Source of the DNA: Ryuthela nishihirai
Lineage: Eukaryota; Arthropoda; Arachnida; Araneae; Heptathelidae
Assembly (NCBI GenBank): GCA_038380435.1
Contig: JAWZYU010000028.1
Span: 22,428,201-22,492,200, forward strand
Length of the DNA: 64,000 nucleotides
Direction of reading: 5' to 3'
This document shows, one piece after another, positions 44,103 through 56,180 of this stretch; the first letter of the stretch is position 1; the number at the start of each line of letters is the position of its first letter. The translations under genes were made by a program, and so were the position numbers. Below the pieces are notes generated by a model, which did no database searches, was not told the DNA's origin, and saw only the letters and a program-made list of their open reading frames with translations.

Positions 44103-44527
44103 TTGTGATTTTTAAAATTTTATCAGTGTTTAAATGAAACCGTTCCATATACTAGCCATAAATGCAAAATAATTCAAAAGAAACACTCTCGGCTTTACAG
44201 GATCTTATGTATGTGTTATATTATTGTTTTGAAACGTAAATGAAGATTATTATTAACATTTAAAAAAAAATAAATTGGCTGTGAGATGATTCCCATTTTC
44301 GGGAAAAGTTTTAAAATGTTAACTAAGTATAATTTGAAAAAACTCAATTTCAAGGTTCCATTAAATGCTTTGACCTTGATTAAATAACAAAGTTTATATC
44401 TGTAATTACTTAATTAACGATAGTAATTAAAAGTTTTGGTTAAATATTAATATTTAACGCTTGCATATCAGAAGTTATTCGATTAATATAATAGAGTGTG
44501 AAGCATTTAAATATATGTATTAAAGTA

Positions 44528-44613
44528 CCGTATTTCTTCGATTCTAAGACGCATTTTTTTCCCCGTATAAACGTTTCTAAAAACGGGTGCGTCTTAGAAT
44601 CGAAGAAATACGG
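44528..44613. mobile_element. 86-bp MITE with perfect 26-bp inverted ends
   Basis: CCGTATTTCTTCGATTCTAA (44528-) is repeated in exact reverse complement at 44588-44613 over 26 bp, and the stem extends inward (CCCGT/ACGGG). TA flanks both sides (44526-44527, 44614-44615). The motif CGATTCTAAGACGC is one I recall from short interspersed DNA elements of several animals. From 44616 to 45461 I found no gene. Confidence 0.85.
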
Positions 44614-45692
44614 TATGTTAAGCAGCATAGACATTAAAATTAATGTTGTTTAAATCCGAGTAAACATTTATAGAAAAATAAATAAATTGATAAGTAAATA
44701 AATAAAATATTGAAAATTAATAATTAATAATTGGAAATATTAAAATACAAAATCGAAAAAAAAATTTTAATTGCAAATTTATTTCATATTCTTATAAGTG
44801 AAACAATTTTGTATGAATAAAAATTAGTGTTACAGTTGGTTTCACATGGGAGCTGAAAGGGTTAAAGGCTGAGTCAGGTAAAAAATTTTAATTTTAAATT
44901 CAATTTACTTCATGTATCATGAACTTGCTTAAAGATTTGAATTTCTAGTAAGTAGAAGTAGGACTTACCAAAACACAAGTGAGGAATAGTAACGTGACTT
45001 TTCTTTATCCAGTTTATTAGAAAAGTTTCTGATCGTAATTGAATTTCTCCTTCTCAATAAGAGCGAATAATTGATCTCTCGGAATTCATTTAGTGATTGC
45101 AGAGGAGAAAATTACGAAGAGCGAACTTGAACAAATGCACACTGAAAATTTAGTGGAAGTAAAAAGCGAGTCATCGGATAAAATAGTGGAGTGAGTAATA
45201 AGAGCTCAGGACAAAGTCGACTAAAACAATTCAACCGAATGAGGATTATAGTGTAGCGGTGTGTTGAGTCTCTTATGTGTGTGAGATTCACAAGCTTGAG
45301 TCTTTATTGTAAGCTATTTTGGGAAATTTATCTATTGCTAATCAATACACTGGGGTATTCAGAAAATGAGCTATAATGCCCCCCCCCCCCATCTCTAATG
45401 CCTCCTACTCAAAATCACGTTTCACTAAAACACATATTTTCGGACTTCTACTCTTCTACAGCAGTGTCTCGCAAACTGTGTGCCGCTGCACAGTAGTGTG
45501 CCGCGAGAGATTTTCAAATTGACACTAGATATTCGAAAGATTTCCTTTTGACTTGACTTGTGTTATCGACGTGCTTTAATATCGACGTGCTTTAATAAAA
45601 ATCTTTCAGATTTTATCAACTGGGATCTTGTAAGTATTTATCAAGCTTTTTCCAAATTTTGGTATTAATTTTTGATTATTTCAAGCCATAGA

Positions 45693-45845
45693 ATGGACAA
45701 ATATTTGAAGCAAACACCGAGTTATGAATTAAAGAACGAGAGCAAATCTTCAAGTAAAACCAGGCCGATGACTTCAACAGCGCGCAAATATAATGACGAT
45801 TATATAGAGTTTGCTTTTATTCTTTTTCAGGTGTGCCGCGGAAAA
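45693..45845 (+). pseudogene. N-terminal remnant of a ZBED/SCAND3-like hAT transposase
   Basis: The frame from ATG 45693 reads MDKYLKQTPSYELKNE and then ARKYNDDYIEFAF. This is the usual start of hAT transposases of the ZBED5/SCAND3-like group: a MDKWL-type opening, a charged Ser-rich linker, then KYxxxYIxFGF ahead of the BED-type region. After about 45 codons the frame runs into the minisatellite, so the catalytic domain is gone. Confidence 0.65.
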
Positions 45846-45954
45846 AAAATTGGATTTAGTATGCCGCGGAAAAAAAATTGGATTTAGTATGCCGCGGAAA
45901 AAAAATTGGATTTAGTATGCCGCGGAAAAAAAATTAGATTCAGTGTGCCGCAGA
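45831..45954 (+). repeat. 28-bp minisatellite, four units
   Basis: Each unit has GTATGCCGCGG, an A-run and TTGGATTTA. Units start at 45831, 45859, 45887 and 45915, followed by a partial unit. The repeat is made from the subterminal GTGCCGC region of the hAT element. From 45986 to 46618 no further gene was seen. Confidence 0.9.
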
Positions 45955-46629
45955 GTAAAAAAGTTTGCGAGACACTGTTCTACAATGTACTTCTCTGAAG
46001 TAACATTTGACATACGACTCATAAAGATCGACCCCTCTCCCTTCGTTAAATTTCTCTCTCTTTTTTTTGTAAGGTGTGTGCTAATGACAGTCGTCACGTT
46101 ACGAGTTCTCATTTTAAACCAAACCCGTAGCTGTGGGCTTTCGAAAGATTAGTGGAACAACGATTTCTAACTTCATTTAGTGAAAAAAAACAACACTATC
46201 AGATATCTTCTTTTTTAGGGGAAAAGAAAGCGCGAGGGGATAAATTTTTTATAGCCCAAGAGACTGTCCGCGTCACAAGCTTTCATTTGGCACGTGACTC
46301 GTTGCTATCCTTCAATGGGTTGGGAGTCATGATTGAACAAACATTTCATACGAGCAAACAAACCGAGAAGCGAAAAGCAATTTGAAGATTCGTAATATAT
46401 ATAGGCTTGGTTCCCCAAATCCTAAAAACTTATACTTAACATTCCTTTTCAGTTCGCTTTCAAAAAAATCAGTCTGTTCGTTTGTAGACATTCCATTTTT
46501 TGTTTTTGTGTTGGATAGATATTGTTAAACTCTTACGATTCAAATCTCCCAATAGTTTTAACGAGATCCTGTAACGGTTGGAAAAAGTGGAAAATTCCAG
46601 AATTTTAAAAGAATATTACAAATCATCAG

Positions 46630-47023
46630 GGGGGCGGGGGTGGCTCAGTCGGTAGCGCGCCAGGCTGGTAATCTGTAGTTCCCAGGTTCGAGTCCCTGCT
46701 GGGTCAGCGTTGAGATTTATCTCCGCAAAATTCCCCGCCCTGCCCACGGTCAGTAGGGGACACCGATGGGCTTGGAAAGGCCGCCGTCCGTCGGATGGGA
46801 CGTTAAGCCGTGGCCCCGCGTGCGGGAGAGCCATACCCTGTGCACGTTAAAGAACACGCTGGATGGCCTTGACGGGAGACTACCATCTGTCTCCCAACAG
46901 CTGTTCCAGTGGGTCCCCTCCCCCAACCTTCTCTGAGCCTTCGGGGTCCATGTGACCTGGCCATTTAGCCCATTGTATGCAAAAAAGTGCCGCTCAGAGG
47001 TAAAACAACCCAACCCAACCCAA
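46630..47023 (+). mobile_element. SINE family A, near-consensus, left arm of an inverted pair
   Basis: CAAATCATCAG (46619-46629) and CAAATGATCAG (47024-47034) are the TSD with one mismatch. The head GTGGCTCAGTCGGTAGCGCG and all body blocks are well preserved, and the tail repeats CAACCCAACC. Confidence 0.92.
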
Positions 47024-47045
47024 CAAATGATCAGCTAATGCTAGA

Positions 47046-47434
47046 TTGGATTGGGTTGTTTTACCTCTGAGCGGCACTTATTTGCACACCATGGGCTAAA
47101 TGGCCGGGTCACATGGAACCCGAAGGCTCAGAAAAGGTTGGGGGAGGAGACCCATTAGAACAGCTGTTGGGAGACAGATGGTAGCCTCCCGTCAAGGTCA
47201 TCCAGCGTGTTCGTTAACGTGCACAGAATACGGCTCTCTCGCATACGGGGCCACGGCTTAACGTCCCATCCGACGGACGGTGGCCTTTCCAAGGCCATTA
47301 GCGTCTCCTACTGACCGTGGGCAGGGCGGGGAATTTTGCGGAGATAAATTTCAACGCTGACCCAACTGGGACTCGAACTGGGAACTACAGATTACGAGCC
47401 TGGCGCGCTACTGACTGAGCCACCCCCGCCCCTC
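47046..47434 (-). mobile_element. SINE family A, right arm of an inverted pair
   Basis: CTAATGCTAGA at 47035-47045 and 47435-47445 is a perfect TSD that begins at the base after the TSD of the left copy. This copy points the other way, so two arms of about 390 bp face each other tail to tail over 22 bp. It differs from its partner at scattered sites, so it inserted independently and is not an inverted duplicate. Confidence 0.92.
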
Positions 47435-47689
47435 CTAATGCTAGAAATTTGAAATTTTAGTAGTATAGTGAGAATGTCAAGAGGTTTACATTTTCAGCTA
47501 TGATTTGCCTCTAACCATCAAGGAAGGTGGGAAAATGAACCTTTCGTTTCAAGAGATGAATGAGAAAGGTTATTGTGTTTTAAAGGTGATTGCAGTCATT
47601 CATTAGTTCGAATTTCCACTGTTAGAGGGTGCTAAAGGGAGGAAATAAAAATCTTCAGTAATTCCATCAGTGTCCATGCTTTAAAAATC

Positions 47690-47786
47690 CCATCAGTGTC
47701 TATGCTCGCCGGGTAAGAGCTGTTTTGGCTGCACGTGGAGGACTAACATGATATTAGGCAGGTGGCCATAATGTTTTGGCTCTTCG
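47690..47786 (+). mobile_element. Tc1 element 3' end
   Basis: TATGCTCGCCGGGTAAGAGC (47701-) translates YARRVRAVLAARGGLT with a stop at 47749-47751, the C-terminal end of the Tc1 family seen at 13215. The terminus GTGGCCATAATGTTTTGGCT follows, ending CTCTTCG|TA. The rest of the element is missing. From 47788 to 48170 nothing else was seen. Confidence 0.75.
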
Positions 47787-48170
47787 TATTTTGTGTTTTT
47801 AAATTTTCTTCACACTGTTTAAAAAATATAAGTATGGTTAAGATTGTGAAAAATTTTTTAACATTCACCTAGAATAAAAAGATATACTAAATTTTGCGGT
47901 AGTCACGTTATTTAGCTCTTGCACAAAATGATACATTTAATTTTCCTTAAAAGTTCATTTCAAAGCGCTCTGTTTCTAATAATTTTGAGGAGAAAAGTGA
48001 CCATAAAAGTTACGATTCAGTTCCTTGCTAGAAATATTCATATCGTATTCTTCCGTAATATGATTATAAAACTGCAAATGGTTCTCAAAAATACGAAAAT
48101 TTGAAATAAGATTTTTTAAAAAATCTTTGCTCTGAACAGAACTAAAGGAACAGCTCAAAAATGAGAAAAA

Positions 48171-48378
48171 ATATTTGACAAAGTGCGAGCTAAGAACTAA
48201 CTATGGTGACGTCATGGTTCGGTTTCACTTACCTTCCGTTATAGGAAGTGATGGTTGACCAATTGGTCAGCATTTTGTCAATATTTGACAAAATGCGAGC
48301 TAAGAACTAACTATGGTGACGTCATGGTTCGGTTCACTTGCCTTCCGTTATAGGAAGTGATGGCTGACCAATTGGTCT
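48171..48378 (+). promoter_or_regulatory. 110-bp tandem duplication rich in promoter-type motifs
   Basis: The units start at 48171 and 48281. Each has a CRE consensus TGACGTCA (48207-48214, 48317-48324), a palindromic CTTCCGTTATAGGAAG block that fits ETS-type sites, and GACCAATTGGTC containing CCAAT on both strands (48257-48268, 48366-48377). Motif matches alone do not prove promoter activity. The block could instead be the end of a DNA element, since it has dyad symmetry and abuts SINE debris. Confidence 0.4.
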
Positions 48379-48535
48379 CCTTCGCCAACCTGCTCTGAGC
48401 CTTCGTGGTCCTTATGACCTGCACAATTCAGCCTGTTGTGTGGTAAAAATTTCCGCTCAGAGTTAAAACAACCCATCGAACCAGGGAATTGTATATTACG
48501 AGCCTGGAGCAATACCGGCTGAGCTACCCAGTCAC
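48379..48535. mobile_element. SINE family A tail joined to a reversed tRNA-like head
   Basis: A plus-strand tail (GCCAACCTGCTCTGAGCC, TTTCCGCTCAGAGTTAAAAC) is followed at once by a minus-strand head (GGGTAGCTCAGCCGGTATTG, CAGGCTCGTAATATACAATT, CCCTGGTTCG). The two halves point in opposite directions, so this is a chimeric or rearranged copy. Confidence 0.65.
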
Positions 48536-48919
48536 GAAACTGAATCCATCCCACAATGATATTATGAACAACGAACACAAAATAACGATCGAGATAGTAT
48601 CTATAAAACAATGCTCAATATTTATTAAATTAATTAATACAAATATTTTATGCTAAAATTAATGACATTGATATTATTCATGCAAATATAAACTCCTTAA
48701 CCAGAATTCCTTCCAGCCTTCTTGCCCTAAAATTCGTACAGAAGCAATCGTCCTTTATATCTGATAAAACTCAAAAGTAAACGTAGTGGCCTTCGAAGTC
48801 GTAGTGCTCAGTGCAGCGGCACGATAGATCTGCAGATTCTGTCTCGGTATGTAGAGAGTTGAAGGATTCATGATGTTCCGTGGATAGATGTGTTTGCAAT
48901 TCAATAAATGTCCCCTCTC

Positions 48920-49064
48920 ACCTTCTTCAGCTCACCAATTGCGTTCGTGGACGTCTCCACGTGGAACGAAAAGGGTAATTTCGCAGCTTCTTCAACTGCA
49001 AAAATACATTATAATATCGATAAAAACTATATCTTAATCGAAAACTGTATTTTGCCCACCACTA
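48920..49064 (-). mobile_element. hAT-type transposon end
   Basis: TTGCCCACCACTA (49052-49064) is the complement of TAGTGGTGGGCAA, a hAT terminus close to the one at 2586. Upstream ATAAAAACTATATCTTAATCG is the usual AT-rich subterminal part. Other end and transposase were not found. A G-run lies at 49123-49137. From 49138 to 49872 no gene was recognised. Confidence 0.45.
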
Positions 49065-50173
49065 GCCATTCCAGCGTAGAAGCAGATAGGGGTACCTTCA
49101 AGAAATTAACCCTTCCAATGCTGGGGGGGGGGGGGGGCTGTTTTCCGAGCCAACAGAATACTCGCTTCTGTGACCATATTCAACGTTTAAGGATTGATCC
49201 ATGATGGGACGTTTTTATTAGAAAACCGAGAAAAATTAATAAAAAAATAAAAAAATATATCAAAGTCGAATTAAAACATTCGTAGCTACGAGACTTATTT
49301 GTAAGAAAACAACTAGAGAACATATTGCCAGCTCTAATAGATGAGTAAAGAATAAATAAATCTAAAGAAACAAAAAATTATATTTTTATTACAAATCCTA
49401 CTACCGAGAGCTACTTGTGCTTAACCATAAAAATCACTCGTATTTTGGTTACGCTCAAAGTGATGTGCAAGAGCCCTGCTTTTGTTAATTATTCTATAAC
49501 TTTTACTTATTTTCCCCTGGAGTAGCTGTTACCGTCTACTAAATTAGCCTTAACTGGAAGAGTAGCTGGTAGCCAAATTATTGTTCCAGAGAGCAAATGT
49601 TCTGTACTGAGTCAGTGATCAAATGTATTGGATCTAGAGGTCCAGGGACCTGACGCGGAAAAAAAAATAAAGGAATCCTATGGTATATAGCTCAAACGGC
49701 CTCTAATATTACGAAAGCAATTCCTTAACAATTGGGCGCCAAGGGGCCACTTAGTATACTTAAAAATAAATCTTTCTACTCAGCAAAAATTTCGATATTA
49801 AAATGACAGATACTCATATAAGAAGGCATGCTAAAATAAAAACAGCTTCCAGGATTCTTCTCTATCTTCCATATTCTTTTTTTCACTATATATACATTTT
49901 TTTAAAGGACCGATTTCTGGAGCCTCATAATCTCGATCCCCTTGCACGCGTTGCTTTATGTCCATACTTGTTTTATATACGACAGGTTTCTGGAGTGTGG
50001 CCCCACATTCTCAGTCGCTTTTGATAATTTTTACCTCTTTCACTCTTCAGAGGACCGATTTCTGAAGCCCCGTAATCTCGATCACTTTCTAGCCATTATT
50101 TTCTTTTCTTTTTTTCACTATATATACATTTTTTTAAAGGACCGATTTCTGGAGCCTCATAATCTCGAACCCC

Positions 50174-53100
50174 TTGCACGCGTTGCTTTGTGTCCATACT
50201 TGTTTTATATATGACAGGTTTCTGGAGTGTGGCCCCACATTCTCAGTCGCTTTTGGTAATTTTTACCTCTTTCACTCTTCAGAGGACCGATTTCTGAAGC
50301 ACCGTAATCTCGATCCCTTTCTAGCCATTTTTTTCTTTTCTTTTTTTCACTATATATACATTTTTTTAATTTTGCCTCTTTCACTATTCAGAGGACCGAT
50401 TTCTGAAGCCCCGTAATCTCGATCCCTTTCTAGCCATTTTTTTCTTTTCTTTTTTTCACTATATATACATTTTTTTAAAGGACCGATTTCTGGAGCCTCA
50501 TAATCTCGAACCCCTTGCACGCGTTGCTTTGTGTCCATACTTGTTTTATATACGACAGGTTTCTGGAGTGTGGCCCCACATTCTCAGTCGCTTTTGATAA
50601 TTTTTACCTCTTTCACTTTTCAGAGGACCGATTTCTGAAGCCACGTAATCTCGATCCCTTTCTAGCCATTTTTTTCTTTTCTTTTTTTCACTATATATAC
50701 ATTTTTTTAAAGGACCGATTTCTGGAGCCTCATAATCTCGATCCCCTTGCATGCGTTGCTCTGTGTCCATACTTGTTTTATATACGACAGGTTTCTGGAG
50801 TGTGGCCCCACATTCTCAGTCGCTTTTGATAATTTTTACCTCTTTCACTCTTCAGAGGACCGATTTCTGAAGCCCCGTAATCTCGATCCCTTTCTAGCCA
50901 TTTTTTTCTTTTCTTTTTTTCACTATATATACATTTTTTTAAAGGACCGATTTCTGGAGCCTCATAATCTCGAACCCCTTGCACGCGTTGCTTTGTGTCC
51001 ATACTTGTTTTATATATGACAGGTTTCTGGAGTGTGGCCCCACATTCTCAGTCGCTTTTGATAATTTTTACCTCTTTCACTTTTCAGAGGACTGATTTCT
51101 GAAGCCCCGTAATCTCGATCCGTTTCTAGCCATTTTTTTGTTTTCTTTTTTTCACTATATATACATTTTTTTAAAGGACCGATTTCTGGAGCCTCATAAT
51201 CTCGAACCCCTTGCACGCGTTGCTTTGTGTCCATACTTGTTTTATATATGACAGGTTTCTGGAGTGTGGCCCCACATTCTCAGTCGCTTTTGATAATTTT
51301 TACCTCTTTCACTTTTCAGAGGACTGATTTCTGAAGCCCCGTAATCTCGATCCGTTTCTAGCCATTTTTTTGTTTTCTTTTTTTCACTATATATACATTT
51401 TTTTAAAGGACCGATTTCTGGAGCCTCATAATCTCGAACCCCTTGCACGCGTTGCTTTGTGTCCATACTTGTTTTATATATGACAGGTTTCTGGAGTGTG
51501 GCCCCACATTCTCAGTCGCTTTTGATAATTTTTACCTCTTTCACTCTTCAGAGGACCGATTTCTGAAGCCCCGTAATCTCGATCCCTTTCTAGCCATTTT
51601 TTTCTTTTCTTTTTTTCACTATATATACATTTTTTTAAAGGACCGATTTCTGGAGCCTCATAATCTCGAACCCCTTGCACGCGTTGCTTTGTGTCCATAC
51701 TTGTTTTATATATGACAGGTTTCTGGAGTGTGGCCCCACATTCTCAGTCGCTTTTGGTAATTTTTACCTCTTTCACTCTTCAGAGGACCGATTTCTGAAG
51801 CACCGTAATCTCGATCCCTTTCTAGCCATTTTTTTCTTTTCTTTTTTTCACTATATATACATTTTTTTAATTTTGCCTCTTTCACTATTCAGAGGACCGA
51901 TTTCTGAAGCCCCGTAATCTCGATCCCTTTCTAGCCATTTTTTTCTTTTCTTTTTTTCACTATATATACATTTTTTTAAAGGACCGATTTCTGGAGCCTC
52001 ATAATCTCGAACCCCTTGCACGCGTTGCTTTGTGTCCATACTTGTTTTATATACGACAGGTTTCTGGAGTGTGGCCCCACATTCTCAGTCGCTTTTGATA
52101 ATTTTTACCTCTTTCACTTTTCAGAGGACCGATTTCTGAAGCCCCGTAATCTCGATCCCTTTCTAGCCATTTTTTTCTTTTCTTTTTTTCACTATATATA
52201 CATTTTTTTAAAGGACCGATTTCTGGAGCCTCATAATCTCGATCCCCTTGCACGCGTTGCTTTGTGTCCGTACTTGTTTTATATACGACAGGTTTCTGGA
52301 GTGTGGCCCCACATTCTCAGTCGCTTTTGATAATTTTTACCTCTTTCACTCTTCAGAGGACCGATTTCTGAAGCCCCGTAATCTCGATCCCTTTCTAGCC
52401 ATTTTTTTCTTTTCTTTTTTTCACTATATATACATTTTTTTAAAGGACCGATTTCTGGAGCCTCATAATCTCGATCCCCTTGCACGCGTTGCTTTGTGTC
52501 CATACTTGTTTTATATACGACAGGTTTCTGGAGTGTGGCCCCACATTCTCAGTCGCTTTTGGTAATTTTTACCTCTTTCACTATTCAGAGGACCGATTTC
52601 TGAAGCCCCGTAATCTCGATCCCTTTCTAGCCATTTTTTTCTTTTCTTTTTTTCACTATATATACATTTTTTTAAAGGACCGATTTCTGGAGCCTCATAA
52701 TCTCGATCCCCTTGCACGCGTTGCTTTGTGTCCGTACTTGTTTTATATACGACAGGTTTCTGGAGTGTGGCCCCACATTCTCAGTCGCTTTTGATAATTT
52801 TTACCTCTTTCACTCTTCAGAGGACCGATTTCTGAAGCCCCGTAATCTCGATCCCTTTCTAGCCATTTTTTTCTTTTCTTTTTTTCACTATATATACATT
52901 TTTTTAAAGGACCGATTTCTGGAGCCTCATAATCTCGAACCCCTTGCACGCGTTGCTTTGTGTCCATACTTGTTTTATATACGACAGGTTTCTGGAGTGT
53001 GGCCCCACATTCTCAGTCGCTTTTGATAATTTTTACCTCTTTCACTCTTCAGAGGACCGATTTCTGAAGCCCCGTAATCTCGATCCCTTTCTAGCCATTT

Positions 53101-53175
53101 TTTTGTTTTCTTTTTTTCACTATATATACATTTTTTTAAAGGACCGATTTCTGGAGCCTCATAATCTCGATCCCC
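50174..53175. repeat. higher-order duplication of 1501 bp with a shared truncated unit
   Basis: The segment from about 50174 recurs at 51675 (offset 1501 bp). Both contain the same odd junction TTTTTTTAATTTTGCCTC at about 50365 and 51866, where a unit has been shortened to about 109 bp. 1501 equals six full units plus 109 bp. The shared deletion shows that a multi-unit block was copied as a whole. Confidence 0.8.
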
Positions 53176-53639
53176 TTGCACGCGTTGCTTTGTGTCCATA
53201 CTTGTTTTATATACGACAGGTTTCTGGAGTGTGGCCCCACATTCTCAGTTGCTTTTGATAATTTTTACCTCTTTCACTTTTCAGAGGACCGATTTCTGAA
53301 GCCCCGTAATCTCGATCCCTTTCTAGCCATTTTTTTCTTTTCTTTTTTTCACTATATATACATTTTTTTAAAGGACCGATTTCTGGAGCCTCATAATCTC
53401 GATCCCCTTGCACGCGTTGCTTTGTGTCCATACTTGTTTTATATACGACAGGTTTCTGGAGTGTGGCCCCACATTCTCAGTCGCTTTTGATAATTTTTAC
53501 CTCTTTCACTTTTCAGAGGACCGATTTCTGAAGCCCCGTAATCTCGATCCCTTTCTAGCCATTTTTTTCTTTTCTTTTTTTCACTATATATACATTTTTT
53601 TAAAGGACCGATTTCTGGAGCCTCATAATCTCGATCCCC

Positions 53640-56180
53640 TTGCACGCGTTGCTTTGTGTCCATACTTGTTTTATATACGACAGGTTTCTGGAGTGTGGCC
53701 CCACATTCTCAGTCGCTTTTGATAATTTTTACCTCTTTCACTCTTCAGAGGACCGATTTCTGAAGCCCTGTAATCTCGATCCCTTTCTAGCCATTTTTTT
53801 CTTTTCTTTTTTTCATTATATATACATTTATTTAAAGGACCGATTTCTGGAGCCTCATAATCTCGATCCCCTTGCACGCGTTGCTTTGTGTCCATACTTG
53901 TTTTATATACGACAGGTTTCTGGAGTGTGGCCCCACATTCTCAGTCGCTTTTGGAAATTTTTACCTCTTTCACTTTTCAGAGGACCGATTTCTGAAGCCC
54001 CGTAATCTCGATCCCTTTCTAGTCATTTTTTTTTTCTTTTTTTCACTATATATATATTTTTTTAAAGGACCGATTTCTAGAGCCTCATAATCTCGATCCC
54101 CTTGCAAGCGTTGCGTTGTGTCCGTACTTGTTTTATATACGACAGGTTTCTGGAGTGTGGCCCCACATTCTCAGTCGCTTTTGATAATTTTTACCTCTTT
54201 CACTCTTCAGAGGACCGATTTCTGAAACCCCGTAATCTCGATCCCTTTCTAGCCATTTTTTTCTTTTCTTTTTTTCACTATATATACATTTTTTTAAAGG
54301 ACCGATTTCTGGAGCCTAATAATCTCGATCCCCTTGCACGCGTTGCTTTGTGTCCATACTTGTTTTATATACGACAGGTTTCTGGAGTGTGGCTCCACAT
54401 TCTCAGTCGCTTTTGATAATTTTTACCTCTTTCACTCTTCAGAGGACCGATTTCTGAAGCCCCGTAATCTCGATCCCTTTCTAGCCATTTTTTTTCTTTT
54501 CTTTTTTTCACTATATATACATTTTTTTAAAGGACCGATTTCTGGAGCCTCATAATCTCGATCCCCTTGCACGCGTTGCTTTGTGTCCATACTTGTTTTA
54601 TATACGACAGGTTTCTGGAGTGTGGCCCCACATTCTCAGTCGCTTTTGATAATTTTTACCTCTTTCACTCTTCAGAGGACCGATTTCTGAAGCCCCGTAA
54701 TCTCGATCCCTTTCTAGCCATTTTTTTCTTTTCTTTTTTTCACTATATATACATTTTTTTAAAGGACCGATTTCTGGAGCCTCATAATCTCGATCCCCTT
54801 GCACGCGTTGCTTTGTGTCCATACTTGTTTTATATACGACAGGTTTCTGGAGTGTGGCCCCACATTCTCAGTTGCTTTTGATAATTTTTACCTCTTTCAC
54901 TTTTCAGAGGACCGATTTCTGAAGCCCCGTAATCTCGATCCCTTTCTAGCCATTTTTTTCTTTTCTTTTTTTCACTATATATACATTTTTTTAAAGGACC
55001 GATTTCTGGAGCCTCATAATCTCGATCCCCTTGCACGCGTTGCTTTGTGTCCATACTTGTTTTATATACGACAGGTTTCTGGAGTGTGGCCCCACATTCT
55101 CAGTCGCTTTTGATAATTTTTACCTCTTTCACTTTTCAGAGGACCGATTTCTGAAGCCCCGCAATCTCGATCCCTTTCTAGCCATTTTTTTCTTTTCTTT
55201 TTTTCACTATATATACATTTTTTTAAAGGACTGTTTTCTGGAGCCTCATAATCTCGATCCCCTTGCAAGCGTTGCTTTCTGTCCATACTTGTTTTATATA
55301 CGACAGGTTTCTGGAGTGTGGCCCCACATTCTCAGTCGCTTTTGATAATTTTTGCCTCTTTCACTCTTCAGAGGACCGATTTCTGAAGCCCTGTAATCTC
55401 GATCCCTTTCTAGCCATTTTTTTCTTTTCTTTTTTTCACTATATATACATTTATTTAAAGGACCGATTTCTGGAGCCTCATAATCTCGATCCCCTTGCAC
55501 GCGTTGCTTTGTGTCCATACTTGTTTTATATACGACAGGTTTCTGGAGTGTGGCCCCACATTCTCAGTCGCTTTTGGAAATTTTTACCTCTTTCACTTTT
55601 CAGAGGACCGATTTCTGAAGCCCCGTAATCTCGATCCCTTTCTAGTCATTTTTTTTTTCTTTTTTTCACTATATATATATTTTTTTAAAGGACCGATTTC
55701 TAGAGCCTCATAATCTCGATCCCCTTGCACGCGTTGCGTTGTGTCCGTACTTGTTTTATATACGACAGGTTTCTGGAGTGTGGCCCCACATTCTCAGTCG
55801 CTTTTGATAATTTTTACCTCTTTCACTCTTCAGAGGACCGATTTCTGAAGCCCCGTAATCTCGATCCCTTTCTAGCCATTTTTTTCTTTTCTTTTTTTCC
55901 CTATATATACATTTTTTTAAAGGACCGATTTCTGGAGCCTCATAATCTCGATCCCCTTGCACGCGTTGCTTTGTGTGTCCATACTTGTTTTATATACGAC
56001 AGGTTTCTGGAGTGTGGCTCCACATTCTCAGTCGCTTTTGATAATTTTTACCTCTTTCACTCTTCAGAGGACCGATTTCTGAAGCCCCGTAATCTCGATC
56101 CCTTTCTAGCCATTTTTTTTCTTTTCTTTTTTTCACTATATATACATTTTTTTAAAGGACCGATTTCTGGAGCCTCATAA
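53640..56180. repeat. higher-order duplication of about 1623 bp
   Basis: Variant units recur with an offset of 1623 bp (seven units less one base): the CATTTATTTAAAGG variant at about 53827 and 55450, GGAAATTTTTACC at 53953 and 55576, the TTTCTAGAGCCTC variant at about 54074 and 55697, and GTGTGGCTCCACAT at about 54388 and 56011. This is a second block-wise amplification. Confidence 0.75.

Larger units (their letters stand above)
45462..45977 (+). mobile_element. internally deleted hAT element, 516 bp
   Basis: The ends CAGTGTCTCGCAAACT (45462-45477) and AGTTTGCGAGACACTG (45962-45977) are perfect inverted repeats. TTCTACAG (45454-45461) and TTCTACAA (45978-45985) are an 8-bp duplication with one mismatch. 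TGTGCCGC motifs repeat next to both ends. The interior keeps only the start of a transposase and a minisatellite, so it is a non-autonomous derivative. Confidence 0.88.
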
